From Phenylobacterium aquaticum (GTDB taxonomy: Bacteria; Pseudomonadota; Alphaproteobacteria; Caulobacterales; Caulobacteraceae), in assembly GCA_947378305.1 (NCBI GenBank), contig CANCJJ010000018.1:1-39793 (forward strand): DNA of 39,793 nucleotides. The letters are read 5' to 3'. Under the pieces are notes generated by a model, which saw only the letters and a list, made by a program, of their open reading frames with translations, searched no databases and had not been told where the DNA came from. Shown piece after piece: positions 1 to 8,357 of the stretch. Numbering within the stretch: position 1 is the stretch's first letter; each line of letters starts with the position of its first letter. The translations under genes and the position numbers were made by a program.

Positions 1-19
1 TTCATACTGGAGCCTGACC

Positions 20-1813
20 TTGGTCCTGGCGCACCCTCCGCTCGCAGACAAGTCCAAGCTTGCCCTTCCCGTTGGCGGGCCGGGCCAGGATCAGGCTGGA
101 GCCGTGTCGAGCCTACTGGGAAACAGCGCCTCCCGGACATCACTTCTCAACCTGTCCAGTCACCTGAACACCCTCCGGCTTGCACAATACAAACCCATGC
201 TGGACCGGTCACTCGCCGCCCTGAAACGTGGCGAATTGGAAAAAGCCTGTGACTGGGCCCTCAAGGCGCTGGAAGTCGATGAGCGCGCCGGCATTGCGTG
301 GCATCTGCTCGCTGTGGCGCGGGAGCAATCGGGAGACTTTGTGGGGGCCCTGACCTGCTATGAGGCGGCCTTCCAGTTGCTTCCGGATGACCAGGACATT
401 GTCAGCAATTTGGGTCGGCTGGCATGCCGGCTTGGGCAGAATGATGTCGCCGAGAAGCTCTATCGCATTCACCTCTCCCATTTCCCGGACAATCCCGAGA
501 CGAACAACAACCTGGCCCATACACTTCATAATCAGGGCAAGTCGGATGAGGCCACGGAGATCCTGAAGCTTGCTCTGGCAAAAACGCCTGAACATCCCGC
601 CTTGTGGAACACCCTGGGGGCCATACTCGCGGAACGAGGCGAGTCCGTAACGGCTGAGATCTTCTTCAATGAGGCGATCAGGCTGGATCCAAAATTCTCA
701 AAGGCGCGTTACAACCGCAGCAATATGCGCCTCGTTATTGGGCAGGTCGATGCAGCCCTGGAGGACTGCGAGACGGCCCTGGGTCAAACGACCGCGGCTG
801 ACGAACGGGCCATGATGCGGCTGTCCCGATCGGCCTTGCTGCTCAATTTGGGGCGCATTGGCGAGGGCTGGGATGAATATGAAGCCAGGCTGGATCCAAA
901 CATCATCGATGGAGCCCAGTTTCGGGCCGGCTGTCCGGTCTGGACACCCGGTCAAGACCTGCAAGGAAAGTCCCTTCTGGTTTTCGGTGAGCAGGGTCTG
1001 GGCGATGAAGTCTTGTTTGCAAACCTGCTGCCTGACCTGCTGGAGCGTCTCGGGCCCAAGGGGCACCTGACACTGGGCGTGGAGCCGCGCCTCATCCCCC
1101 TCTTTCAGCGCTCATTCCCTCAAGCCCGGATTGAAGCTCACGCCACCTATTCCGTCGAAGGTAAAAGCCTCAGGATAATTCCGGCGCTGGAGGACAAGTT
1201 CGATGAATTTGACTTCTGGGCCCCGCTCGGCTCGCCCCTGCGGGAGTTTCGCAGGACAGTTGACGCCTACCCCAATCGCAAGAGTTTTCTAACACCCGAC
1301 CCGGAGCGGGTGGCCCACTGGCAGGCCGAACTGGCGCGTGCGCCTGCCGGGCGCAAGGTTGGCATACTTTGGAAAAGTGCCCTGATGACGCGGGGCCGGA
1401 ACCGATATTTTTCGCCCTTTGAACTCTGGGCCCCCGTGCTGACCGCACCAGGGATTACGATTGTGAACATGCAATACGGAGATTGCGGACCTGAACTGGC
1501 CTACGCACGGGATGTGCTGGGTGTTGAACTATGGACGCCTCCCGGGATTGACCTCATGCAGGACCTAGACGATGTGGCGGCCCTGACCTGTGCTCTGGAC
1601 GTAAATCTTGGGTTTTCAAACGCGACTTTGAACCTTGCTGCGGCCTGTGGGGCACCGGCCTGGCTGATCTCGACGCTCGGGGCCTGGCCGCGCTTGGGAA
1701 CCTCCTCATATCCCTGGTACCCCCAGATGAGAGTCTTCCAGCAACCGGTGCATGGGAGTTGGGAGGAGGTTATGGCCGAGATTGCAGAGGCACTCGAAAA
1801 GTCACAGGCCTGA
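20..1813 (+). CDS. TPR protein with C-terminal GT-B/heptosyltransferase-like domain (5' end uncertain)
   Basis: The protein is about 597 residues if begun at the TTG at 20. The frame is open to the window edge, so the true start may lie upstream, or be the GTG at 104 or the ATG at 197. Residues of about 58-255 form consecutive tetratricopeptide repeats, with repeated A/G-x-Y/F-P spacing and a WHLLA / WNTLGAIL style. From about residue 317 a second domain begins with a GEQGLGDE motif, a pattern seen in TPR-linked ADP-heptose:LPS heptosyltransferase-like (GT9/GT-B) proteins. The C-terminal part carries GILWKS and GFSNATLNLAAACG motifs expected of a nucleotide-sugar binding half. The donor and acceptor cannot be read from the sequence; flagellin, S-layer or polysaccharide modification are possibilities. 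The first 55 residues are low complexity and may not be translated. Confidence 0.8.
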   Translation: MVLAHPPLADKSKLALPVGGPGQDQAGAVSSLLGNSASRTSLLNLSSHLNTLRLAQYKPMLDRSLAALKRGELEKACDWALKALEVDERAGIAWHLLAVAREQSGDFVGALTCYEAAFQLLPDDQDIVSNLGRLACRLGQNDVAEKLYRIHLSHFPDNPETNNNLAHTLHNQGKSDEATEILKLALAKTPEHPALWNTLGAILAERGESVTAEIFFNEAIRLDPKFSKARYNRSNMRLVIGQVDAALEDCETALGQTTAADERAMMRLSRSALLLNLGRIGEGWDEYEARLDPNIIDGAQFRAGCPVWTPGQDLQGKSLLVFGEQGLGDEVLFANLLPDLLERLGPKGHLTLGVEPRLIPLFQRSFPQARIEAHATYSVEGKSLRIIPALEDKFDEFDFWAPLGSPLREFRRTVDAYPNRKSFLTPDPERVAHWQAELARAPAGRKVGILWKSALMTRGRNRYFSPFELWAPVLTAPGITIVNMQYGDCGPELAYARDVLGVELWTPPGIDLMQDLDDVAALTCALDVNLGFSNATLNLAAACGAPAWLISTLGAWPRLGTSSYPWYPQMRVFQQPVHGSWEEVMAEIAEALEKSQA

Positions 1814-1956
1814 AGACCCGAAGCGCGGCCAGCCCCCCCAAAAGCGCCCCAACTGCGGAAGGTGCTTGAATGTCACGGCCCAGCCTTTAGTCTGGCTGCA
1901 GTTGAAACATTTGTTTGAGCGCGAACCTGCCATCGCAGCCACGCCAGGGAGCCCCA

Positions 1957-2823
1957 ATGAGCCAGCGTTTTGAAGGCACTGAGAATTATGTCGCAACGGA
2001 TGACCTGAAGGTCGCCATCAATGCGGCAATGGCGCTGGAGCGTCCGCTTTTGATCAAGGGCGAGCCCGGGACGGGCAAGACGGTTCTGGCCGAAGAAGTT
2101 GCCAAGGCCCTGGGGGCTGAACTCATAACCTGGCACATCAAGTCCACAACCAAGGCCCATCAGGGTCTCTATGAATACGATGCCGTCACGCGTCTGCGGG
2201 ACAGCCAGCTCGGCGATGAGCGGGTCAAGGACGTGCGCAACTACATCAAGAAGGGCAAGCTCTGGGAAGCCTTCACCGCGGACAAGCGCCCTGTCCTGCT
2301 CATCGATGAAATCGACAAGGCCGATATCGAATTCCCGAACGATCTACTGCAGGAAATCGACCGGATGGAATTCTTTGTCTACGAAACCAATGAAACCATC
2401 CGCGCCGTTGTGCGCCCGGTGGTCATCATCACCTCAAACAACGAAAAAGAGCTGCCCGACGCCTTCCTGCGTCGCTGCTTCTTCCACTATATCCGCTTCC
2501 CCGAAGTCGAAACCATGAACGAGATCGTCGAGGTGCACTTCCCAGGGATCAAGCAAAAGCTGGTAGCTGAAGCCCTGCGGATTTTCTACGACATGCGCAA
2601 GGTACCGGGGCTGAAGAAGAAGCCCTCGACTTCGGAACTCCTCGACTGGCTGAAATTGCTGATGGTCGAGGACATTGACGAGGCCATTCTGAAGGAACGG
2701 GATCCGACCAAGCTCATCCCGCCCCTGCATGGTGCCCTGCTTAAGAATGAGCAAGATGTGCATTTGTTCGAGCGACTGGCCTTCCTGGCCCGTCGTGAAG
2801 GCGCGCCGCGTCCAGGCCAATAA
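1957..2823 (+). CDS. MoxR family AAA+ ATPase
   Basis: This is a 288-residue AAA+ ATPase of the MoxR group, chaperone-like ATPases that usually act with a von Willebrand factor A protein to insert cofactors or remodel complexes. Visible motifs are Walker A GEPGTGKT near residues 36-43, Walker B LLIDEID near 114-121, and a sensor/arginine-finger stretch ITSNNEKELPDAFLRRC near 158-175. The frame extends upstream to 1915, but the ATG at 1957 is chosen because AGGGAG lies just before it and the protein then starts with the usual short lead-in to the AAA+ core. The customary neighbour, a VWA/CoxE-like protein, is not next to it; the next gene is on the other strand. The target is unknown. Confidence 0.9.
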   Translation: MSQRFEGTENYVATDDLKVAINAAMALERPLLIKGEPGTGKTVLAEEVAKALGAELITWHIKSTTKAHQGLYEYDAVTRLRDSQLGDERVKDVRNYIKKGKLWEAFTADKRPVLLIDEIDKADIEFPNDLLQEIDRMEFFVYETNETIRAVVRPVVIITSNNEKELPDAFLRRCFFHYIRFPEVETMNEIVEVHFPGIKQKLVAEALRIFYDMRKVPGLKKKPSTSELLDWLKLLMVEDIDEAILKERDPTKLIPPLHGALLKNEQDVHLFERLAFLARREGAPRPGQ

Positions 2824-2842
2824 ATCGTCCTAAGGTCGGGGT

Positions 2843-3214
2843 TCAGGTCGCCTGAACCTCGACCACGCGATAGGTCAGAGGATGACCATCCTCACCCGTC
2901 ACCGTGACGTATTCGTTTAGGGCAAAGCGATGGGTGCCCAGCCTGTGCACCGGCTCATCGTCGTCCGTCGTTGAACGATCATAATCAAAAAACCAGTTCT
3001 GGCCCCGTCGGGTGAGATGCCCCGTCGCGGGCGGCTCGTCAGGGGAAAACCGGCGCACGCTGCAAAGATCCTTGGCTGCGACAAACGCCACGTCATCAAG
3101 GTGTCCGTCCTGCGTCAGTGGCGCGGTCAGGGCATAGCCGCGACGGTCGTCCCCGTCCGGAAAGGCCGTGCCGGGATTTCGGGCCAGTCTCATCACGATG
3201 TGCGACAAGGGCAT
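2843..3214 (-). CDS. conserved hypothetical protein, downstream of a universal stress protein
   Basis: A 123-residue acidic soluble protein with no signal peptide, membrane segment or motif I can name. It begins 17 nt after the stop of the universal stress protein gene on the same strand, so the two are probably co-transcribed. A GGAG sits about 10 nt before the ATG at 3214. Codon use is like its neighbours and the sequence is well-behaved (FFDYDRS, EYVTVTGEDGHPLTYRV), which argues for a real gene. The C-terminal half looks like a small beta-rich fold. No function is assigned; a stress-related role is only suggested by the operon. Confidence 0.7.
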   Translation of the reverse strand: MPLSHIVMRLARNPGTAFPDGDDRRGYALTAPLTQDGHLDDVAFVAAKDLCSVRRFSPDEPPATGHLTRRGQNWFFDYDRSTTDDDEPVHRLGTHRFALNEYVTVTGEDGHPLTYRVVEVQAT

Positions 3215-3231
3215 GGGGTGAGGTCTCCGGA

Positions 3232-4044
3232 CTAGTGGGACAAAAACAGGGAGGGCTGATCAGCGCTCATCAGGGTGCGGGTTGTCCCGCCGAAGATGAA
3301 TTCCTGCAGTCGGGGATGGCCAAAGGCACCAGCCACCAGCAAGCCCGCCCCGAGGGATGCCACGGCCGGCAGGAGAAGCGCGCCCGCCTCACCCCGTTCG
3401 GGCAGGGTATCTACCTCAGCCTTGATCCCTCGAGCTGCATAATATTCCTGCAATCGGAGCAGATCAAAGTGCCGGGCACTTGCCATGGGAGCCCCCAGAA
3501 TAATGACCCGGGAGGCCTTTTCCAGCAGGGGTAGGGCCAGACGGGCCGCGCGGCTAGCCTCCTTGCCGCCGTCCCAGGCCACGGCAACCACGCCAGAGGT
3601 GGTGAAGCCTTCCCGGGCAATCAGCACCGGGCGCTGCTCATCAGCCACGATCTGCTGAAACGGCTCGGCCAGAGGCCCTCGGCCTCGCGGCGCTTCATTG
3701 GTGAAGACCACCACGTCAGACAATCGACTCTCCGCCGAAAGTCCGGCCCAGACCGGGCTGGCCAGCGCAATGAAACGGGTTTTTTGATAGGTACAGGCCG
3801 CCATGGCTGACCTGGCCGATGCCTCGCCCGCCGCCGCCGCTGAGCGGATCGATTCCAGAGTGCTGGCCTGAATTCCGCCCAGATACCCTTCACCCATCCA
3901 GGGCATGATGTCGGCCGCGTCGACCGGCGCAAACACGCCCGCCAGTTCCGCACCAAATGGCTCCGCAAGCAAAGCCCCCGCAGCGATTGCGGGCGCATCC
4001 GCGCCGCTCCCGGCCAAGGGCACCATAATTCTCGCCCAACTCAT
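3232..4044 (-). CDS. universal stress protein, UspA family (tandem-domain size)
   Basis: A 270-residue protein, the size expected for two fused Usp domains. The C-terminal half ends with GAFGHPRLQEFIFGGTTR, fitting the Usp nucleotide-binding pattern G-2x-G-9x-G-(S/T). The N-terminal half starts with the typical RIMVPLAG strand but its phosphate-binding loop is poorly preserved. The start is the ATG at 4044, preceded by a strong GGGGAGG at good spacing; an upstream in-frame start at 4074 lacks this. The gene heads a likely two-gene unit with the 123-residue protein. The divergent upstream region holds a possible degenerate FNR/FixK-like site (4125-4138). Usp proteins are small stress-induced, often ATP-binding regulators; the specific stress is not readable here. 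Confidence 0.88.
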   Translation of the reverse strand: MSWARIMVPLAGSGADAPAIAAGALLAEPFGAELAGVFAPVDAADIMPWMGEGYLGGIQASTLESIRSAAAAGEASARSAMAACTYQKTRFIALASPVWAGLSAESRLSDVVVFTNEAPRGRGPLAEPFQQIVADEQRPVLIAREGFTTSGVVAVAWDGGKEASRAARLALPLLEKASRVIILGAPMASARHFDLLRLQEYYAARGIKAEVDTLPERGEAGALLLPAVASLGAGLLVAGAFGHPRLQEFIFGGTTRTLMSADQPSLFLSH

Positions 4045-4179
4045 CGAAGACCTCCCCTTGAGATGCTCCGGCAAACTGCGCCAGAGGACAGTTCGTTGGT
4101 TAGACTATCACTAGAACCTGCACATTGATCTTTCGCAACTCCGGGTTCACCTCTGAACGGAAGATGGATAAGGAGGCGC

Positions 4180-4818
4180 ATGGTGAAAATTCCTAAGACC
4201 AACGTCCCCCGAGCCTGGCAGCGTATGCTGTCGGGTCGCCGGCTCGACCTGCTCGATCCCTCCCCCGTCGACATCGAAATCGAGGACATTGCCCATGGCC
4301 TCGCCCGGGTGGCGCGTTGGAATGGTCAGACCCAGGGCGATCATGCCTTTTCGGTTGCGCAGCACTCGGTGGTGGTCGAAGAAATCTGCGCCCACATCCA
4401 GCCGGACCTCGACCCGCGCTGGCGTCTCGCAGCCCTCCTGCATGATGCCTCCGAATATGTGATCGGCGACATGATCAGCCCCTTTAAGGCTGCACTCGGA
4501 TTTGACTATAAGTTATTTGAACAAAACCTTGAACATGCAATACATATACGGTTTGGATTACCAGCAAAAATTTCCCCCCGCATCAAGGCCCTGATCAAGC
4601 AGGCCGACCGCGCCAGCGCCTATTTTGAAGCCACACAACTTGCTGGATTTTCGCCGCCTGAAGCGAGGGACCTTTTCGGGGTGCCGCCGCCCGGTTATGT
4701 CCTGAACATTGATCCCCTTGCCCCAAATCAGGCCCAGGTGCGATATGTCCAGCGCTTTCATGCCCTCAGTGAGGCCGCAGGCTTTTCCGGTCCGGATCAG
4801 GCCTTTGAGACAGAATAG
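4180..4818 (+). CDS. HD-domain phosphohydrolase (YfbR/5'-nucleotidase-like)
   Basis: A 212-residue HD-superfamily metal-dependent phosphohydrolase. Motifs are HAFSVAQHS near residue 55-63, ALLHDASEYVIGD near 85-97 (the HD pair plus following acidic residues), and a C-terminal D-x-A-S helix (QADRASAYFEA) completing the metal site. This arrangement matches YfbR-like 5'-nucleotidases acting on small nucleotides. The ATG at 4180 has a near-perfect AAGGAGG before it. The stop is only 3 nt from the start of the Nudix-type NAD regulator, so the two are translationally coupled. This suggests, without proving, a nucleotide or NAD-related substrate such as NMN or a dNMP. Confidence 0.88.
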   Translation: MVKIPKTNVPRAWQRMLSGRRLDLLDPSPVDIEIEDIAHGLARVARWNGQTQGDHAFSVAQHSVVVEEICAHIQPDLDPRWRLAALLHDASEYVIGDMISPFKAALGFDYKLFEQNLEHAIHIRFGLPAKISPRIKALIKQADRASAYFEATQLAGFSPPEARDLFGVPPPGYVLNIDPLAPNQAQVRYVQRFHALSEAAGFSGPDQAFETE

Positions 4819-4821
4819 GTC

Positions 4822-5790
4822 ATGACAGCGGTCATCGGACTCTCGGCAGTGGTCATGGCGGTTCAAGACGACCGGACCGTTGTCCTGACCGTGCGCGAAC
4901 CTGGTCAGTCTGCCGGCCTGCCCTTTGGCCTCTTTGACCCCGATGGCGACCGGACCTTTGAACTTGCCCTGAGGCGGTTTGTGACAGCCCAGACCCGATT
5001 TGACCTCGGCTATGTGGAACAGCTCTACACCTTCGGTGACCTTGGGCGCGACGCCCCCCTGGCCGATACCGGGCAGAAGGCCGAAGACCGGGCGGCCAGA
5101 GTCATATCTGTGGGCTATCTCGGCCTGACCCCTCAGGCGATCGATACCCATGCGCGCAATAGCTATTGGTCAGACATATTGCAGTTTTTTCCCTGGGAGG
5201 ATTGGCGGGATGGATGCCCTGCCGCCGTGGCTGCCCTGGAATCGCCTCTACGCCTTTGGGCCGGACCAACACCGCCCCGCTTGGACCGGATACGGCTTCT
5301 GTTTGCCCTCGATGGATCACCCTGGAATGAGGAACGCGTCCTGGAGCGCTATGAACTGCTCTATGAGGCCGGTCTTGTTCCCGAAGCCACACGAGACCGG
5401 GGCGAAACCCTCCTGACCCAGAGGGCCCTGCCCGACAGCATACTTGGGGAAGCCATGATCTCGGACCACCGCCGGATCCTGGCCACCGCCCTCGGTCGCC
5501 TTCGTGGCAAGCTCAAATACCGCCCGGTAATATTTGAAATGATGGCTCCAGAATTCACCCTCTCGGCCCTGCAACGCGCTGTCGAGGCCGTCGTGGGCAT
5601 GACCCTGCACAAGCAGAATTTCCGACGCGCCCTGGAACGTACGGATCTTGTCGAAGGCCTCGGACGGCGCGACCAGGACACCGGCGGCCGCCCGGCAGAA
5701 CTATTTCGGTTTCGACGGGAAGTTCTGGGCACGCGACCTGTATCTGGCCTTTCCCTGCCCCTGCTGCGTGACGAGGCCAGCGAGACCTGA
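4822..5790 (+). CDS. nadQ: Nudix-like transcriptional regulator of NAD metabolism (NadQ/NrtR type)
   Basis: A 322-residue two-domain protein. The N-terminal part is Nudix-like (AVVMAVQDDRTVVLTVRE start, then QLYTFGDLGRD), but the canonical GX5EX7REUXEEXGU catalytic box is not visible, so it is probably a ligand sensor rather than a hydrolase. From about residue 225 comes the winged-helix segment typical of NrtR-like regulators: LKYRPVIFEMM, FTLSALQRAVEAVVG, KQNFRRAL and RPAELFRF. This layout fits the alphaproteobacterial NadQ group (COG4111), which controls NAD biosynthesis or salvage genes. It is coupled to the upstream HD phosphohydrolase (3 nt gap). No nad biosynthesis genes lie in the window, so its targets must be elsewhere or include its own operon. 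The symbol is by family resemblance. Confidence 0.8.
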   Translation: MTAVIGLSAVVMAVQDDRTVVLTVREPGQSAGLPFGLFDPDGDRTFELALRRFVTAQTRFDLGYVEQLYTFGDLGRDAPLADTGQKAEDRAARVISVGYLGLTPQAIDTHARNSYWSDILQFFPWEDWRDGCPAAVAALESPLRLWAGPTPPRLDRIRLLFALDGSPWNEERVLERYELLYEAGLVPEATRDRGETLLTQRALPDSILGEAMISDHRRILATALGRLRGKLKYRPVIFEMMAPEFTLSALQRAVEAVVGMTLHKQNFRRALERTDLVEGLGRRDQDTGGRPAELFRFRREVLGTRPVSGLSLPLLRDEASET

Positions 5791-5910
5791 GCTCACGGGC
5801 TTGATTATGGGGCCTCTCTAACCCGGGCCAGATTTGCCGGAGGGTCAATTCCAGTTGGCGAAGGCAGCTTCCTCGCCTAACACTTAGGGACAAACCGTCA
5901 GGAGCCAACC

Positions 5911-6894
5911 ATGACCGCTAGCCGCCAGATCCACCTCGTCAAACGCCCCTCGGGCAAGCCGGTTCTGGAGGACTTTGCAATTGTCGACGTCAGGGTGGCC
6001 GATGCCGGACCGGGCGAGGTGCAGATTCGCAACCTGCTTATGTCCGTTGATCCCTATATGCGCCCGCAGCTGGATGCCAACCAACCCTTGAACGCGCCCC
6101 TCCTGGGGGGCGGGATTGGCCGGATCACTCAGTCAAACAATCCGAAATTCGCTGTCGGGGACCTTGTCCGGCACAGCATGGGCCAGCAGGAGGTCTTCCT
6201 GTCCGACGGGCGAGGCCTGACCCTCCTGAACCCGGATCCCGACCTGCCCCTCAGTGTCTATATGCATGCCCTCGGGGGAACGGGAATTACGGCCTATGGC
6301 GGCCTGCTTGAGATCGCGGCCCTGAAGGATGGCGAGCAGGTCTTTGTCTCCACGGCGGCCGGAGCCGTGGGCTCAGTCGTGGCCCAGATTGCCAAGATCA
6401 AGGGTTGTTATGTTGTGGGCTCAACGGGATCGGAGGCCAAGCGTCGCTGGTTGATCGACCATGCCGGACTGGACGCAGCCATTGATTATCATGCCGATCC
6501 CATCGGGAAGGCCCTGAAGGCCGCCGCCCCCAAGGGCATTGATGTCTATTTCGAAAATGTCGGCGGTGCCCACCTGGACGCGGCCCTGGCCTGCATGAAC
6601 CTGCGGGGCCGGATTGCCGTCTGCGGCATGATCTCGACCTATAATGGCGACCGTGAAGGTGTCCGCAACCTGTCCAACATGATCTATAGCCGCATCCGGA
6701 TGGAGGGCTTTGTCGCCAGCGACTTTCCTCACCTGAACGCGCAATTCATCAGTGACATGACTGGCTGGCTCAAGGCCGGGAAGATCAAGTATCAGGAGAC
6801 GATACTGGAAGGCTTTGAGCGCGGCCCGGAGGGGCTGATCGGCTTGTTTGAGGGCCGCAACTCCGGGAAAATGCTGATCCGCCTGGCCGACTAG
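5911..6894 (+). CDS. NADP-dependent oxidoreductase, MDR superfamily (CurA/PTGR-like)
   Basis: A 327-residue zinc-independent medium-chain dehydrogenase/reductase of the leukotriene B4 12-hydroxydehydrogenase/CurA group, which reduces activated double bonds of enones with NADPH. Visible are the MSVDPYMRP motif near residues 48-56 typical of this subgroup, the Rossmann loop AAGAVGSV near 149-156, VGSTGSEAK with K for the NADP 2'-phosphate, and FENVGG. No zinc-ligand cysteines are present. The ATG at 5911 is preceded by AGGAG at about 7 nt. The gene converges on the PepSY-like gene and their stops share the CTAG at 6891-6894. The physiological substrate is unknown. Confidence 0.9.
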   Translation: MTASRQIHLVKRPSGKPVLEDFAIVDVRVADAGPGEVQIRNLLMSVDPYMRPQLDANQPLNAPLLGGGIGRITQSNNPKFAVGDLVRHSMGQQEVFLSDGRGLTLLNPDPDLPLSVYMHALGGTGITAYGGLLEIAALKDGEQVFVSTAAGAVGSVVAQIAKIKGCYVVGSTGSEAKRRWLIDHAGLDAAIDYHADPIGKALKAAAPKGIDVYFENVGGAHLDAALACMNLRGRIAVCGMISTYNGDREGVRNLSNMIYSRIRMEGFVASDFPHLNAQFISDMTGWLKAGKIKYQETILEGFERGPEGLIGLFEGRNSGKMLIRLAD

Positions 6895-7397
6895 AGCAGG
6901 ATGATGGCCACAGGTGCAGCGGCCCCGGCCAGCAGCAGAAGCCAGGTTACGATCTTGCGCCGGCTATAGACCAGGGCCATCCAGATCCCGAGCAGGGTGG
7001 AGACGATCAGACCCAGGCTGACGGCCAGGAACAGCCACTTCAACCGCTGGACCGAGGGCGCAGGGGCCTTGGCAGGTTCAGGCTTGGGTACCGGAGGGGC
7101 AGCCGCCGGGGCTGCGCCAGGGTCCGCGGCAAGGACGACCATGGCCGCCTTGGCTGGAACCGGTCGAACAGGCTTGAGGGCGTAGGTCTGCTTCATGTGC
7201 AACCGGCCCAGTTTCTCCACCACTTCAGGCGGCTTATAGCCCTCGTGAGACTCGTGCAGCCCGAAGAGTTGCAGTGCACCGGTCAGGGCAAAAAACAGGA
7301 TACTGGGCGCTATGAAGACGCCGAAATAGACGTGAAACTGACGTATCATTGCAAGGCGCAGCGCTGGATTTTGTCCTCTTTTTCCTGATCGTGCCAT
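6891..7397 (-). CDS. PepSY-associated TM-like small membrane protein
   Basis: A 168-residue membrane protein. A short basic N-terminus leads into a segment near residues 18-45 of the HVYFGVFIAPSILFFALTGALQLFGLHE kind, which resembles the first helix of PepSY-associated transmembrane proteins (histidine, then LTG, then a heme/iron-type periplasmic loop). A proline/alanine-rich linker follows (about 85-113). Two further hydrophobic stretches lie near 118-138 and 148-168. It is much shorter than full PepSY transporters or ferric reductases, so it is a reduced relative. The ATG at 7397 is used; the ATG at 7349 is an alternative. A role in iron or redox at the membrane is a guess. Confidence 0.7.
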   Translation of the reverse strand: MARSGKRGQNPALRLAMIRQFHVYFGVFIAPSILFFALTGALQLFGLHESHEGYKPPEVVEKLGRLHMKQTYALKPVRPVPAKAAMVVLAADPGAAPAAAPPVPKPEPAKAPAPSVQRLKWLFLAVSLGLIVSTLLGIWMALVYSRRKIVTWLLLLAGAAAPVAIILL

Positions 7398-7439
7398 GTC
7401 CAGTTCCCTTGTTTAAAACGCGCAGCTTGCCGCTGGCAG

Positions 7440-8357
7440 CTAGCCCTTGTGATCCGTCGCCGGAACCTGACTGGCAACCCAGTCAGCCCTCAGGTCTTCA
7501 CTTGTCTGGCGACTACCGTCCGGACTCCAGCCCGGGGGGCCGAAGAGATAGCCGGCCACATCGCGCGGGGAGCGGGCCGTCAAAAGGTCTTTTCCGATGG
7601 AAATCCATTCATGAAAAGCTACGCGCAGAATATTGAAACTCCCGAGATTTTTGACGATACCATAACGTGGCGCCTCTTCGTCTAACTCCGGCTGAAAGGT
7701 CCCAAACATCTTGTCCCAAATGATTAGAATTCCCGCATAGTTCCGGTCCAGATAGCGTGGGTTTCGCGCATGATGGACCCGGTGATGGGACGGGGTATTG
7801 AAGATGGCTTCGAACCAGGCGGGCATGCGACCAATGGCCTCGGTGTGAATCCAGAACTGATAGACCAGACTGATCCCCTGTTGAATGGCGACTTGCGCGG
7901 GTGAGAACCCAAGCCAGGTCAGGGGGAGCCACAGAAGCCAGGTCCCGGCGATCCCGCCCGTCCAGGTCTGCCGCAGGGCCGTGGAGAGGTTATAGTGCTG
8001 GGAGGTGTGGTGATTGACGTGGGACGCCCACCAGAACCGCCGCTCATGGCTGAACCGATGGAAGCCGTAATAGGTAAGGTCTTCGAGAAAGAAGATTACG
8101 ACCCAGCCCCACAATGCCGCAAAGGGTACGGTGAAGACGCGGTGCTGATAGACCCAGACACTGGCCGCGAAAATAGCCCCATTCAGCACCAGACCGGGCA
8201 GACCGCGCCCAAGCCCCATGGCCAGAGACGCCACAGTGTCGCGCCCTTCATAGGTGGCCTTGATCAGGCCAATACGCGCCAGAACAATCTCGAGGAAGAT
8301 TGTCAGAATGAAAAAGGGAACGGCGAGCGCGACGGGATCGAAACTAGAGTGCAGCAT
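7440..8357 (-). CDS. sterol desaturase/fatty acid hydroxylase family protein
   Basis: A 305-residue integral membrane di-iron enzyme. The histidine clusters of the family are all present: HRFSHE, HVNHH with a following QHYN, and HRVHH, separated by hydrophobic segments, with a further conserved H in WIHTEA. N-terminal helices cover about residues 8-30 and 45-90. Members hydroxylate or desaturate lipids (sterols, carotenoids, fatty acids, hopanoids); the lipid here is unknown. The ATG at 8357 overlaps by one base the TAA of the upstream 129-residue gene (TAATG), so the pair should be translationally coupled. The symbol is left blank because no subfamily can be chosen. Confidence 0.9.
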   Translation of the reverse strand: MLHSSFDPVALAVPFFILTIFLEIVLARIGLIKATYEGRDTVASLAMGLGRGLPGLVLNGAIFAASVWVYQHRVFTVPFAALWGWVVIFFLEDLTYYGFHRFSHERRFWWASHVNHHTSQHYNLSTALRQTWTGGIAGTWLLWLPLTWLGFSPAQVAIQQGISLVYQFWIHTEAIGRMPAWFEAIFNTPSHHRVHHARNPRYLDRNYAGILIIWDKMFGTFQPELDEEAPRYGIVKNLGSFNILRVAFHEWISIGKDLLTARSPRDVAGYLFGPPGWSPDGSRQTSEDLRADWVASQVPATDHKG

